From: Gordonia humi
Lineage (GTDB): Bacteria > Actinomycetota > Actinomycetes > Mycobacteriales > Mycobacteriaceae
Direction: 5' to 3'
Assembly (NCBI RefSeq): GCF_014197435.1
Contig: NZ_JACIFP010000001.1
Span: forward strand, 2,604,001 to 2,668,000
DNA length: 64,000 nt
In this document: positions 32,161-42,199 of the stretch, one piece after another
Layout of the letters: each line of letters begins with the position of its first letter
How positions within the stretch are numbered: the first letter of the stretch is position 1
Made by a program: the position numbers and the translations under genes
Notes under the pieces: generated by a model
The model's database searches: none
Told to the model about the DNA's origin: nothing
What the model saw: only the letters and a program-made list of their open reading frames with translations

Positions 32161-32466
32161 GGACAATTCTCCTTCGATCTCCCCGTGAGACACGGGCGGG
32201 CCGCCCGTCTCGTCTCGCAATAACAGCCATGACGCTATTACGTGGAACGTCGATTCTGGAGCGGTCTGTCGTCTCCACGGATGACGCCTCATCCGGACAC
32301 GCGGCTTGTGATCACAATCACCGACATTTCTCCCGACGCAGGTCCGTTCGGTTACCCCCGGGTCTACCCGCGGGTATACCTAGCGGTCACCCCAAAACGT
32401 GAGGGTTTCCTCATGTTCGTGTGCCACGATGGTCCCGTTCACGCACGCAGGCCGACAGGAGTATCC
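32161..32466. promoter_or_regulatory. Intergenic region between lprG and fas
   Basis: About 300 bases without a gene, holding the divergent promoters of lprG and fas. The leftward half has an imperfect AT-rich dyad near 32218-32240 (AATAGCG and TGTTATT). The rightward half has the fas operator candidate and a TATACC hexamer at 32375-32380. I see no small ORF with coding signs. Confidence 0.5.
32354..32380 (+). promoter_or_regulatory. Candidate fas operator and -10
   Basis: Two adjacent dyads: ACCC-CC-GGGT at 32354-32363 and the perfect 12-base TACCCGCGGGTA at 32365-32376, overlapping TATACC (32375-32380), a -10-like hexamer. In mycobacteria the fas promoter is controlled by FasR through inverted repeats; this pair is the natural counterpart, by inference. 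Confidence 0.5.
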
Positions 32467-35400
32467 GTGACCCTCGACCAGTTCCGCTCAAGCAATGCCG
32501 CAGACTCGACGACCAGCCTCATCGACCGCTTCAGCGCGGGGGAGAGCTACGCGATCAGCTTCGGCGGGCAGGGCGGTCCGTGGCTGTCGAGCCTGGCCGA
32601 ACTCGTCGCCGACGCCGACCTCGGACGGCACATCGAGTCGGTCATGGACGCCGCCGCGGGCATCCTCGCGCCGGTGTCCGACGAGCTCGCCGCCGTCGGC
32701 AGCGACCGGTTCGCGCCGTCGACCTGGCTGGAGGCTCTCGACAGCGAGGCGTCGGTCCCGAGCGACGACGAGCTCGCCGCCGCGCACCTGTCGTTGCCGG
32801 GCATCCTGTTGACCCAGCTCGCGGCTGTGGAGAACCTCGCGAAGCAGGGTCTGATCACCACCGAACTGCCGCCGAGCGCCGTCATCGGCCACTCGCAGGG
32901 CCTGATCGCGATCGACGCCGTCGCCACCGCCGAACAGCCCCGCGCGCACAGCGACGCCGAACTCCTCGCCGTGGCGACCCTCATGGGCGCCGCGGCCACC
33001 GTCGTCGCGCGCCGTACCGGCCTGCAGGGGGTCGCCGACTCCCACCACGCGGGCACCTCGCCGATGGTCGCCGTGACCGGTGTGGCCCCGCGCGAGGTCG
33101 ACGCGATGCTCGCCGAGTACGCGGCCACCCTGCCTGCGGGCACCGCCGGACTGCCCACGGTCGCGATCATCAACAACCGTCGCTCGGTGGTGCTGGCGGG
33201 CGCGCCCCGCCATCTGACCGGCTTCGCCGCCCTCTGCGACGCGCGCGCCGAGCGTGAGGCGGCCGACCGCAAGGCCAAGCGCACCGGCGGCAAGCCGTTC
33301 GCACCGGTCTTCGAGGAACTACCCGTCACGGTCCCGTTCCATCACCCCGATCTGGCCCCGGCCGTGGACCTCGTGCAGGAGTGGGCGAGCCGCTGCGGTC
33401 TCGACACCGACTTCGCACGCGGTCACGCCACCCGGGTCCTCGTGGACCACGTCGACTGGGTCGACCAGGTCGGCGACGTCGTCGCGTCCGGCGCCTCCTG
33501 GATCCTCGACTTCGGACCGTCGGACATCGGCGCCCGACTGGCCGCACCGCTGGTCCGCGGGCAGGGCGTCGGCGTGATCGCCGCGGCGACCCGCCGCGGT
33601 CAGCGCAGCCTGTTCGTTCCCGGCGGAGTGCCTGCGGTGGCCCGTCGCTGGTCCGACTTCGCGCCGCGCCTGGTCTCGCTGCCCACCGGGCGCGTGGGCG
33701 TCGACACCGCGTTCACCCGACTCACCGGCCGCTCGCCGATGCTGCTGGCGGGTATGACCCCGACCACCGTCGATCCGGCCATCGTCGCGGCTGCGGCCAA
33801 CGCGGGGCACTGGGCCGAACTCGCGGGCGGCGGCCAGGTGACCGAGGAGATCTTCGCCGACAACGTCGCCAAGCTCGAAACCCTTCTGGACGAGAACCGC
33901 CAGGTCCAGTTCAACTCCCTGTTCCTCGACCCCTACCTGTGGAAGCTGCAGCTCGGCGGTAAGCGCCTGGTGCAGAAGGCGCGCGCACAGGGCGCCCCGA
34001 TCGACGGCGTCATCATCACCGCGGGCATTCCGGAGCTGGAGGAGGCCGTCGCACTCGTCGAGGAGTTCACCGAGGTCGGACTGCACTACGTCGCGTTCAA
34101 ACCCGGCACCGTCGACCAGATCCGCGCGGTGCTTCGCATCGCGGCACAGGTCCCCCAGTTCCCGATCATCGTCCAGATCGAGGGCGGCCGCGCGGGCGGG
34201 CACCACTCGTGGGAGGACCTCGACGATCTGCTCCTGGCCACGTACGGCGAGCTCCGTGACCGCCCCAACATCGTCGTCGCCGTCGGCGGCGGCATCGGCA
34301 CCCCCGAGCGGGCGTCGGAGTACCTCACCGGTGCGTGGTCACAGGCCTACGACTATCCGGCGATGCCGCTCGACGGCATCCTGATCGGCACCGCCGCGAT
34401 GGCGACCCTCGAGGCCACCACCGCCCCGGAGGTCAAGCAGCTGCTGGTCGAGACCCAGGGCTGCCCCGAATGGGTCGGCGCCGGCCACGCGGTCGGCGGC
34501 ATGGCCTCGGGCCGCAGTCAGCTCGGTGCGGACATCCACGAGATCGACAACTCGGCCTCCCAGTGCGGCCGCCTGCTCGACGAGGTCGCCGGTGACGCCG
34601 ACGCCGTCGCCGAGCGTCGCGACGAGATCATCGCCGCGATGGCCCGCACCGCCAAGCCGTACTTCGGCGACGTCGCCGAGATGACCTACCTGGAGTGGCT
34701 CACGCGTTACGCGGAGCTGGCAGTGGGCGTCGCCGAGGAGGCCTACCCGTGGGCCGACATCACCTGGGAGCAGCGCTTCGCCGACATGCTGCGTCGCACC
34801 GAGGCCCGTATGCACGAGAAGGACTCGGGCGAGTTCGAGTCGCTGTTCGGCGAGCGCATCACCGACGCACACGCCGCGCTCGCGCAGATCGCCGAGGCCT
34901 TCCCGGCGGTCGACGCCGATATCCTGCACCCGGCCGACGTCGCGTTCTTCCTCGGCCTGTGCCGCACCGCGGGCAAGCCGGTGAACTTCGTGCCCGTGAT
35001 CGACAAGGACGTGCGCCGCTGGTGGCGCAGCGACTCCCTGTGGCAGGCGCACGATGCGCGCTACAGCGCCGACGAGGTCTGCATCATCCCGGGCACCGTC
35101 GCCGTCGCGGGCATCACGACCGCCGACGAGCCCGTCGGTGATCTGCTGAACCGTTTCGAGAGCCGGGTGATCGCCGATCTGCGCGCGATCGGCGCCGAGC
35201 CCGAGGTGGTCGCCGCGCGCCGTCGCCGCGGCATCGTCGACTCGTCAAGCCCGCTGAGCATCCTCATCGAGGCCGAGGACGTCCTCTGGGCGGGCCGTCA
35301 GGTCCGCAACCCGATCGCCCTGCTCGGCGACCGCGAGGAATGGGCCGTCGAGGGCGAGCGCGCCGAGCATCCGAGCGGTGCGGTGCTCGAACTCGTCCCC

Positions 35401-38400
35401 GACGCCGAGGCCGCCGACGACGAGATCCGTCTGGACCTGACCGTCCCGATCTCGGGGTCGACGCTGCGCATCCCGTTCATCGGCGACCTGCGGGTGGTCG
35501 ACGGCGGCAGCCCTCGCGTGGCCACCGCCGGCGCGGCGAGCGCCATGCGCGAACTGCTCACCGTCGCCGCCGGCGGCGCCCTGGAGACCGTCGTCGACGG
35601 CGCTGTGAGCGGCACCGTCGCCTGGCGCGCCGACTCGGTCGCCGACCACAGCGGGGCCACCGGAGGCGCGCTCCCCGCGGCGCTGAGCCCAGTGACCCCG
35701 ATCTCGCCGAACGGTTTCGCCGTCCCCGACGCGCTCGTCGTCGCGTGCTGGCCGACCGTCTTCAGCGTCATCGGCGCCGTCACCACCGACACCGGTCTGC
35801 CGGTCGTCGAAGGCCTGCTCGACCTGGTCCACCTCGACCACGCGATCACCGTCGAGAACGCTCTGCCGACCGTCGACACCGAGCTGACCGTGGCCGCTCG
35901 CTGCACCGGTGTCTCCGACGCCGACGTGGGCCGCGTCGTCGAGATCGAGGTGGAGGTGACCGACGGCGAGAAGCCGGTCGCGCACCTGACCGAGCGCTTC
36001 GCCATCCGCAACCGCACCGGCGAGGCCACCCTGACCGATCCCGTCCGCGCCGGCGGCGCCGTCGCCGACGAACGCACCGGCACTCGTAAGCATCTGCGCT
36101 CGGCGACGGTCACCGCACCGACCCGGATGAACGGCTTCGCGGTCGTCTCCGGCGACCGCAACCCCATCCACGTCGACGCGCTCGCCGCGCGCCTGGCCGG
36201 GCTGGGAGACCCGATCGTGCACGGCATGTGGCTCTCGGCGATGGCGCAGCAGGTCGTCACCGCCGCCTCGATCGCCGACCCCGTCCCGGCACCGCGCGCA
36301 CTGCGCGGGTGGACGGCGCGCTTCCTCGGCATGGTCCGGCTCGGCGACGTCGTCGACGTCCGCGTCGACCGGGTCGGCATCGACGCGGGGCGCGAGGTGA
36401 TCGAGGTGACGGCCAAGGTCGACGGCGAACTCGTCATGGCAGCCACCGGGCTGCTCGACGCCCCCCGCACCGTGTACGCGTTCCCCGGCCAAGGCATTCA
36501 GAGCAAGGGCATGGGCCTGGACGCCCGGTCGCGCAGCGCTGCGGCCCGCGAGATCTGGGACCGCGCCGACAAGCACACCCGCAAGGCCCTCGGCTTCTCC
36601 ATCCTGGCCGTGGTCCGCGACAACCCGACGACTCTCGTCGCAGGCGGCGTCACCTATCACCACCCCGACGGCGTGCTGTTCCTGACGCAGTTCACCCAGG
36701 TCGCCATGGCCGTGCTGGGCGTGGCGCAGATCGCCGAACTCCGTGAGGCCGGGGCCTTCGTCGAAGGCTCGATCACCTGCGGTCACTCGGTCGGCGAGTA
36801 CAACGCGCTCGCCGCATGCGCGGGGGTCCTCCCGCTCGAAGCCGTCCTCGAGGTCGTCTTCCAGCGCGGCAGCGCGATGCACCACCTGGTGCCGCGCGAT
36901 GAGAAGGGTCGCAGCGACTACCGCATGGCCGCCATCCGTCCGAGCCAGTTCGGCCTGGCCGACGACGAGGTCGAGGCCTTCGTCGCCGACCTCGGCGAGG
37001 CGAACGACGAGTTCCTGCAGGTCGTGAACCTCAACCTGCTCGGATCGCAGTACGCGATCGCGGGCACCGTCCGCGGCCTCGAACTCCTGGAGACCGAGAT
37101 CGACCGTCGTCGCGCCGAGTTCGGCGGCAAACGCGCCTTCATCCTGGTGCCGGGCATCGATGTGCCGTTCCACTCGACGGTGCTGCGCGCCGGGGTGCCG
37201 GAGTTCCGCGGCAAGCTCGACGAACTGCTGCCCGAGGTGATCGACCCGGACATCCTCGTCGGCAACTACATCCCGAACCTGGTGCCGCGCCTGTTCAACC
37301 TGGGCCGCGACTTCGTCCAGGAGATCGCCGACCTCGTCCCCTCCGACCCGCTCGACACGGTGCTCGCCGACTGGGACAGGTGGGCGGCGCAGCCGGCCGC
37401 ATTGGCCCGCGTCATGCTCATCGAGCTCCTGGCCTGGCAGTTCGCCAGCCCGGTCCGCTGGATCGAGACGCAGGACCTGTTGTTCTCGACCGTCGAACAG
37501 GGTGGTCTGGGAATCGAGCGTTTCGTCGAGGTGGGCGTCAAGTCCGCACCGACGCTGACCGGTCTGGCCCGCAACACCCTCAAGCTCGCCCCGTACGGCG
37601 CCTCGGCCACCGAGGTCCTCAACGTCGAGAGCGACGAGCAACTGCTCCGCGGCGAGGACAGCGCCCCCGAGCCGGTCGATGAGGACGTCGCCGACGACGC
37701 CCCGGCGCCCGAGGCACCCGTGGCCGACGCCGCTCCGGTCGCCGCCGCTCCGGTGCCGACCGCGGCCGCCGCCGGCCCCCGTCCGGCCGACATCGCCTTC
37801 GGTCCGGCCGATGCGGTCCGCGCCGTCATCGCCCTGTGGACCAAGATGACCCCGGCACAGATCGGTGCTGCCGACACCATCGAGTCGCTGTGCGACGGCG
37901 TCTCCTCGCGCCGCAACCAGCTGCTCCTCGATATCGGCGGTGAGCTCGGTCTCGGTGCCATCGACGGAGCCGCCGAAGCCGACATGACCGCGTTGGCGGC
38001 CACCGTCGAGACCCTCGCCCGCGGCTACAAGCCGCTCGGCGACGTGTTGACCGACGCCGTCGGCGACCAGATCCGCAAGGTGGCGGGCCCGACCGGCAAG
38101 CGTCAGGCCTACATCACCGACCGCGTCACCGACACCTGGCAGCTCGGCTCGGGCTGGGCGCAGCACACACTGGTCGCGGTGGCCCTCGGCTCGCGTGAGG
38201 GCGTCAGCGTCCGCGGCGGCGACCTCGGCGATCTGCTCGACGGCGGCGTCGCCACTGCGACGGATCTCGACGGACTCATCGACCGCGCGGTCCGCTCGGT
38301 CGGCGCCGCACGCGGTGTGGCCGTCGAACTGCCCGCGGCGGCCTCGGCGGGCGGTGGCGCCGTCGACTCGGCGGCACTGGACGCCTTCGCCGACCAGGTG

Positions 38401-41400
38401 ACCGGCCCGGACGGCGTCCTCGCCGCGACGGCCACCACCATCCTGACCAAGCTCGGCCTGGTCGACCTCGAATCCGCGGGCGAGGTCCTCGACGATCCGA
38501 ATGCGATCGCCGCGCAGCGGATCAGTGACGAACTGGGCGCCGACTGGGTCCGCACCGTCACGCCGTCGTTCGACGAGCGTCGCGCCGTGCTGCTCGACGA
38601 TCGCTGGGCCAGCGCACGCGAAGACCTCGCCCGCCTCTGGCTCGAAGACGAGGCGGTCGTGGACGCCGACCACGACGCGATCGTCGGCCGCCTGCGCGGG
38701 ACCGGCGCGACCGTCGCCGAGCACGCCACCTGGTGGCAGGGCAAGGCGCTGCACCGTGGCTTCCGTGTCCACGCTCGCCTGTTCGCGGCGATCGCCGAGG
38801 CCGCTGAGTCGGCCGAGCGCGGCGAGTTCGCCGACGACGTCGCCGTCGTCACCGGGGGATCACCCGATTCGATCGCGGCGTCGGTCATCGGCAAGTTGCT
38901 CGGAGGGGGAGCGACGGTCGTCGCCACCACCTCGCGTCTGAACAGCAGCCGCCTCGCGTACTATAAGAAGCTCTACCGCGACCACGCGGCACACGGCGCC
39001 GCCCTCTGGGTGGTCCCGGCGAACCTCGCGTCGTACGTCGACGTCGACGCGGTGGTCGAGTGGATCGGCAGCGAGCAGACGGAGAATCTGGGTGCCATGA
39101 CCGGCGTCATCAAGGAGGCCCTCGCCCCGACACTGCTGTTCCCGTTCGCCGCACCTCGGGTCGCGGGCGATCTCACCGACGCGGGCGGTCGCGCCGAGCT
39201 GGAGATGAAGGTCCTGCTCTGGTCGGTCGAGCGGATGATCGCCGGACTCGGCGCCATCGGCGCCGACCACGACCTCGACTCGCGACTGCACGTCGTGCTG
39301 CCGGGCTCGCCGAACCGCGGCATGTTCGGCGGCGACGGCGCGTACGGCGAGTCGAAGGCCGCACTCGACGCCCTCGTCACCCGCTGGGGCGCCGAGGAGT
39401 CCTGGGGCTCGCGCACCACGCTCGCGCACGCCCTCATCGGCTGGGTGCGCGGCACCGGACTGATGGGCGCCAACGACGGGATGGTCGCCGCGGTCGAGGC
39501 CGCGGGCGTCCGCACCTGGAGCACCGACGAGATGGCCGCCGAGCTGGTGGCCCTCTGCAGCGACGGCATCCGGGAGAACGCCCGCCGCGAGCCGGTCATC
39601 GCCGACCTGACCGCGGGCCTGGACCCGAACATCGACCTGAAGGCTCTCGCCGCACAGGCGCAGGCCGCCGCCCCGGCCGTCGACGAGACCGATGTCGACG
39701 CCCCGGTCAACCCGCTGGTGGCAGCGCTGTCCGCACCGGCCCGCGCCGACCTGCCGACCGCGCACGCGTGGCCCGAGGTCACCGCGCGCCCCGAGGACAT
39801 GGTGGTCATCGTCGGAGCGGGTGAGGTGGGACCGTACGGTTCGGCGCGTACGCGCTTCGAGATGGAGGTCGACGAGAAGCTCTCGGCCGCGGGAGTGCTC
39901 GAACTGGCCTGGAACACCGGACTGGTGACTTGGGAGGAGACCCCCAAGCCCGGCTGGTACGACGTCGAATCGGGTGACCCGGTCGCCGAGGCCGACATCG
40001 CCGACCGTTACCACGACGCCGTCGTCGAGCGGTGCGGCATCCGCCGGTACGCCGACGAGGGCGCGATGGTCGACGGCACGTCGCCGCTGTTGGAGTCGGT
40101 GTTCCTCGACGACGATCTGACGTTCACCGTCCCGAACGAGGCGGCGGCCCGCGCCTTCGCCTCGGCCGACCCGGAACGCACCCGGATCGTCGCCCTCGAA
40201 TCGGGCGACTGGTCGGTGACCCGCCTGGCCGGCACCGAGATCCGGGTCCCGCGTCGTTTCGAGTTGACGCGGACCGTCGGCGGTCAGATCCCGACCGGCT
40301 TCGACCCGGTCCGCTGGGGCGTCTCGCCCGACATGGCCGAGTCCGTCGACCGCGTCGCCCTGTGGAACCTCGTCGCCACCGTCGACGCGTTCCTCACCGC
40401 GGGTCTGACGCCGTCCGAACTGATGCGCTGGGTCCACCCGGGTCTGGTCGCCAACACGCAGGGCACCGGCATGGGCGGTATGACGTCGATGCGCTCGCTC
40501 TACGTCGACACGCTGCTCGGCGAGTCGAAGGCGAACGACATCCTGCAGGAGGCGCTGCCGAACGTCGTCGCCGCGCACGTCGTCCAGTCGTACATCGGTT
40601 CGTACGGTGCGATGATCCACCCGGTCGCCGCGTGTGCGACGGCCGCGGTCTCGGTCGAAGAGGGCGCCGACAAGATCCGCCTGGGCAAGGCGCTGTTCGC
40701 CGTCGCCGGCGGCTTCGACGACCTCGGCATCGAGGGAATCGTCGGATTCGGCGACATGTCGGCCACCGCCGACTCGGCGACCATGACGGCCAAGGGCATC
40801 GACGAGCGTCGCTACTCGCGCGCCAACGACCGTCGACGCGGCGGCTTCGTCGAGTCGGCCGGCGGCGGCACCGTCCTGCTGGCCCGCGGCGACGTGGCCG
40901 CGCAACTGGGCCTGCCGGTCCTCGGCGTTGTGGCGTGGGCGCAGAGCTTCGGCGACGGTGTGCACACCTCGATCCCGGCTCCCGGCCTGGGTGCGCTGGG
41001 CGCCGCTCGGGGACAGGGTTCGTCGCCGCTGGCGACGTCGCTGGCCTCGCTCGGGGTGAGCCCCGACGATGTGGCGGTCGTGTCCAAGCACGACACGTCG
41101 ACTCGCGCCAACGACCCGAACGAGTCGGAACTGCACGAGCGTCTGGCCGGGGCCATCGGCCGCGGCGACGGCGCCCCGCTGTTCGTCGTCTCGCAGAAGT
41201 CGCTGACCGGTCACGCCAAGGGCGGCGCCGCCGCCTTCCAGCTGATCGGCCTGTGCCAGGTGCTCCGCGACGGCATCGTTCCGCCGAATCGCAGCCTCGA
41301 CTGCGTCGACGAGAAGATGGCCGAGTACCCGCACCTCGTGTGGCCGCGCGAGACGTTGCGGATGGGGGAGCGGTTCCCGCTCAAGGCGGGTCTGCTGACC

Positions 41401-41682
41401 AGCCTCGGCTTCGGCCACGTGTCCGGTCTCATCGCCGTCGTGCACCCGGAGGCGTTCGTCTCCTCGCTCGACGGCGCGGTGCGCGAGGACTACCGCCGTG
41501 CGGCGGCGGCCCGTCTGCGTGACGGCAGGCAGCGTCTGCTGTCGTCGATGTGCGGTGGAGCCCCGGCGTACGAGCGCCCGGAGGGGCGCCGGTTCGGTGA
41601 CGCCGACGAGCACACCGCGGAGTCCGCTGTGCTCCTGGATCCGGCCGCTCGTCTCGACGCGGAAGGCACGTACACCGCATGA
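32467..41682 (+). CDS. fas: Type I fatty acid synthase (single chain)
   Basis: Multifunctional synthase of 3,071 residues, against about 3,069 in M. tuberculosis. Domains in order: acyl (acetyl) transferase with S143 (GHSQG); enoyl reductase from about 429 (GMTPTTVDP); hot-dog dehydratase with H1235 (GDRNPIHVD); malonyl/palmitoyl transferase with S1441 (GHSVGEYNAL); an Ala/Pro-rich linker; acyl carrier with S1813 (CDGVSSRR); ketoreductase with TGGS at 2129 and Y2293/K2297; ketosynthase with C2723, H2875 and H2916. All active sites are intact. GTG 32467 has AGGAG five bases before it; the frame is open 75 codons upstream through the promoter. It overlaps acpS by ATGA. Confidence 0.97.
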   Translation: MTLDQFRSSNAADSTTSLIDRFSAGESYAISFGGQGGPWLSSLAELVADADLGRHIESVMDAAAGILAPVSDELAAVGSDRFAPSTWLEALDSEASVPSDDELAAAHLSLPGILLTQLAAVENLAKQGLITTELPPSAVIGHSQGLIAIDAVATAEQPRAHSDAELLAVATLMGAAATVVARRTGLQGVADSHHAGTSPMVAVTGVAPREVDAMLAEYAATLPAGTAGLPTVAIINNRRSVVLAGAPRHLTGFAALCDARAEREAADRKAKRTGGKPFAPVFEELPVTVPFHHPDLAPAVDLVQEWASRCGLDTDFARGHATRVLVDHVDWVDQVGDVVASGASWILDFGPSDIGARLAAPLVRGQGVGVIAAATRRGQRSLFVPGGVPAVARRWSDFAPRLVSLPTGRVGVDTAFTRLTGRSPMLLAGMTPTTVDPAIVAAAANAGHWAELAGGGQVTEEIFADNVAKLETLLDENRQVQFNSLFLDPYLWKLQLGGKRLVQKARAQGAPIDGVIITAGIPELEEAVALVEEFTEVGLHYVAFKPGTVDQIRAVLRIAAQVPQFPIIVQIEGGRAGGHHSWEDLDDLLLATYGELRDRPNIVVAVGGGIGTPERASEYLTGAWSQAYDYPAMPLDGILIGTAAMATLEATTAPEVKQLLVETQGCPEWVGAGHAVGGMASGRSQLGADIHEIDNSASQCGRLLDEVAGDADAVAERRDEIIAAMARTAKPYFGDVAEMTYLEWLTRYAELAVGVAEEAYPWADITWEQRFADMLRRTEARMHEKDSGEFESLFGERITDAHAALAQIAEAFPAVDADILHPADVAFFLGLCRTAGKPVNFVPVIDKDVRRWWRSDSLWQAHDARYSADEVCIIPGTVAVAGITTADEPVGDLLNRFESRVIADLRAIGAEPEVVAARRRRGIVDSSSPLSILIEAEDVLWAGRQVRNPIALLGDREEWAVEGERAEHPSGAVLELVPDAEAADDEIRLDLTVPISGSTLRIPFIGDLRVVDGGSPRVATAGAASAMRELLTVAAGGALETVVDGAVSGTVAWRADSVADHSGATGGALPAALSPVTPISPNGFAVPDALVVACWPTVFSVIGAVTTDTGLPVVEGLLDLVHLDHAITVENALPTVDTELTVAARCTGVSDADVGRVVEIEVEVTDGEKPVAHLTERFAIRNRTGEATLTDPVRAGGAVADERTGTRKHLRSATVTAPTRMNGFAVVSGDRNPIHVDALAARLAGLGDPIVHGMWLSAMAQQVVTAASIADPVPAPRALRGWTARFLGMVRLGDVVDVRVDRVGIDAGREVIEVTAKVDGELVMAATGLLDAPRTVYAFPGQGIQSKGMGLDARSRSAAAREIWDRADKHTRKALGFSILAVVRDNPTTLVAGGVTYHHPDGVLFLTQFTQVAMAVLGVAQIAELREAGAFVEGSITCGHSVGEYNALAACAGVLPLEAVLEVVFQRGSAMHHLVPRDEKGRSDYRMAAIRPSQFGLADDEVEAFVADLGEANDEFLQVVNLNLLGSQYAIAGTVRGLELLETEIDRRRAEFGGKRAFILVPGIDVPFHSTVLRAGVPEFRGKLDELLPEVIDPDILVGNYIPNLVPRLFNLGRDFVQEIADLVPSDPLDTVLADWDRWAAQPAALARVMLIELLAWQFASPVRWIETQDLLFSTVEQGGLGIERFVEVGVKSAPTLTGLARNTLKLAPYGASATEVLNVESDEQLLRGEDSAPEPVDEDVADDAPAPEAPVADAAPVAAAPVPTAAAAGPRPADIAFGPADAVRAVIALWTKMTPAQIGAADTIESLCDGVSSRRNQLLLDIGGELGLGAIDGAAEADMTALAATVETLARGYKPLGDVLTDAVGDQIRKVAGPTGKRQAYITDRVTDTWQLGSGWAQHTLVAVALGSREGVSVRGGDLGDLLDGGVATATDLDGLIDRAVRSVGAARGVAVELPAAASAGGGAVDSAALDAFADQVTGPDGVLAATATTILTKLGLVDLESAGEVLDDPNAIAAQRISDELGADWVRTVTPSFDERRAVLLDDRWASAREDLARLWLEDEAVVDADHDAIVGRLRGTGATVAEHATWWQGKALHRGFRVHARLFAAIAEAAESAERGEFADDVAVVTGGSPDSIAASVIGKLLGGGATVVATTSRLNSSRLAYYKKLYRDHAAHGAALWVVPANLASYVDVDAVVEWIGSEQTENLGAMTGVIKEALAPTLLFPFAAPRVAGDLTDAGGRAELEMKVLLWSVERMIAGLGAIGADHDLDSRLHVVLPGSPNRGMFGGDGAYGESKAALDALVTRWGAEESWGSRTTLAHALIGWVRGTGLMGANDGMVAAVEAAGVRTWSTDEMAAELVALCSDGIRENARREPVIADLTAGLDPNIDLKALAAQAQAAAPAVDETDVDAPVNPLVAALSAPARADLPTAHAWPEVTARPEDMVVIVGAGEVGPYGSARTRFEMEVDEKLSAAGVLELAWNTGLVTWEETPKPGWYDVESGDPVAEADIADRYHDAVVERCGIRRYADEGAMVDGTSPLLESVFLDDDLTFTVPNEAAARAFASADPERTRIVALESGDWSVTRLAGTEIRVPRRFELTRTVGGQIPTGFDPVRWGVSPDMAESVDRVALWNLVATVDAFLTAGLTPSELMRWVHPGLVANTQGTGMGGMTSMRSLYVDTLLGESKANDILQEALPNVVAAHVVQSYIGSYGAMIHPVAACATAAVSVEEGADKIRLGKALFAVAGGFDDLGIEGIVGFGDMSATADSATMTAKGIDERRYSRANDRRRGGFVESAGGGTVLLARGDVAAQLGLPVLGVVAWAQSFGDGVHTSIPAPGLGALGAARGQGSSPLATSLASLGVSPDDVAVVSKHDTSTRANDPNESELHERLAGAIGRGDGAPLFVVSQKSLTGHAKGGAAAFQLIGLCQVLRDGIVPPNRSLDCVDEKMAEYPHLVWPRETLRMGERFPLKAGLLTSLGFGHVSGLIAVVHPEAFVSSLDGAVREDYRRAAAARLRDGRQRLLSSMCGGAPAYERPEGRRFGDADEHTAESAVLLDPAARLDAEGTYTA

Positions 41683-42080
41683 GTGTCGTCGGAGTGGGCA
41701 TCGACATGGTGTCGGTGCCCGAGTTCAGCGAGCAGTTGTCCACGCCCGGATCGACGTTCATCGGCCACTTCTCGGTCGGGGAGCGGCGGGACGTCGCCGA
41801 TCGGACCGGTGACGGCGCACGCAACCTCGCGGCCCGCTGGGCGGCTCGCGAGGCCGTGATCAAAGCGTGGTCGTCGAGCCGGTTCGGTCTGCCCCCGTTG
41901 CTCCCGGAGACGGCGGTCAACGAGGTCGAGATCCAGACCGACGCGCACGGACGCCCCCGCGTCCGCCTGCACGGCGACCTGGCCAACGCGATCGGGCACC
42001 TGCAGATCCACGTGTCGCTGACCCATGACGGCGACATGGCGGCCGCCGTGGCGGTTCTGGAGGAGCGACCCGCCGACTGA
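41679..42080 (+). CDS. acpS: Holo-[acyl-carrier-protein] synthase
   Basis: Phosphopantetheinyl transferase of 133 residues that attaches the 4'-phosphopantetheine arm to acyl carrier domains. The magnesium ligands D9 (GVGIDMV) and E58 (RWAAREAVIKAW) are present, with LTHDGDMAAA near the C-terminus. The ATG lies inside the fas stop overlap, so enzyme and activator are coupled; the obvious substrate is S1813 of FAS. The pair is conserved as Rv2524c-Rv2523c. Confidence 0.96.
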   Translation: MSVVGVGIDMVSVPEFSEQLSTPGSTFIGHFSVGERRDVADRTGDGARNLAARWAAREAVIKAWSSSRFGLPPLLPETAVNEVEIQTDAHGRPRVRLHGDLANAIGHLQIHVSLTHDGDMAAAVAVLEERPAD

Positions 42081-42097
42081 GCACGAACGGACACAGG

Positions 42098-42134
42098 ACG
42101 GCGCCCGTCCCGCGGCATGCGGGACGGGCGCCGT
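42098..42134. terminator. Terminator hairpin after acpS
   Basis: Perfect 16-bp stem ACGGCGCCCGTCCCGC with loop GGCAT, between the convergent acpS and TetR genes. It should end both transcripts. Confidence 0.85.
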
Positions 42135-42199
42135 TCATATCGTCTGGGGCCGCCAGTCGTCGTAGCCGCTCTCGCACCCGTGATCGGTCGACGATCTCG

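Noticed and set aside
32413..32466. ATG 32413 as the start of fas
   Set aside because: It would add 18 residues of non-conserved sequence and lacks a ribosome site, whereas GTG 32467 has AGGAG at the right distance and gives the family length.
35245..38772. Open frame of 1,175 codons on the minus strand inside fas
   Set aside because: It is the antisense shadow of the GC-rich fas gene. Its translation is low in complexity (long runs of D, V, R, G, Q) with no family signature, and fas on the other strand is complete with all active sites.
38860..41613. Open frame of 917 codons on the minus strand inside fas
   Set aside because: Same reason: codon-position shadow of the ketoreductase-ketosynthase part of fas.
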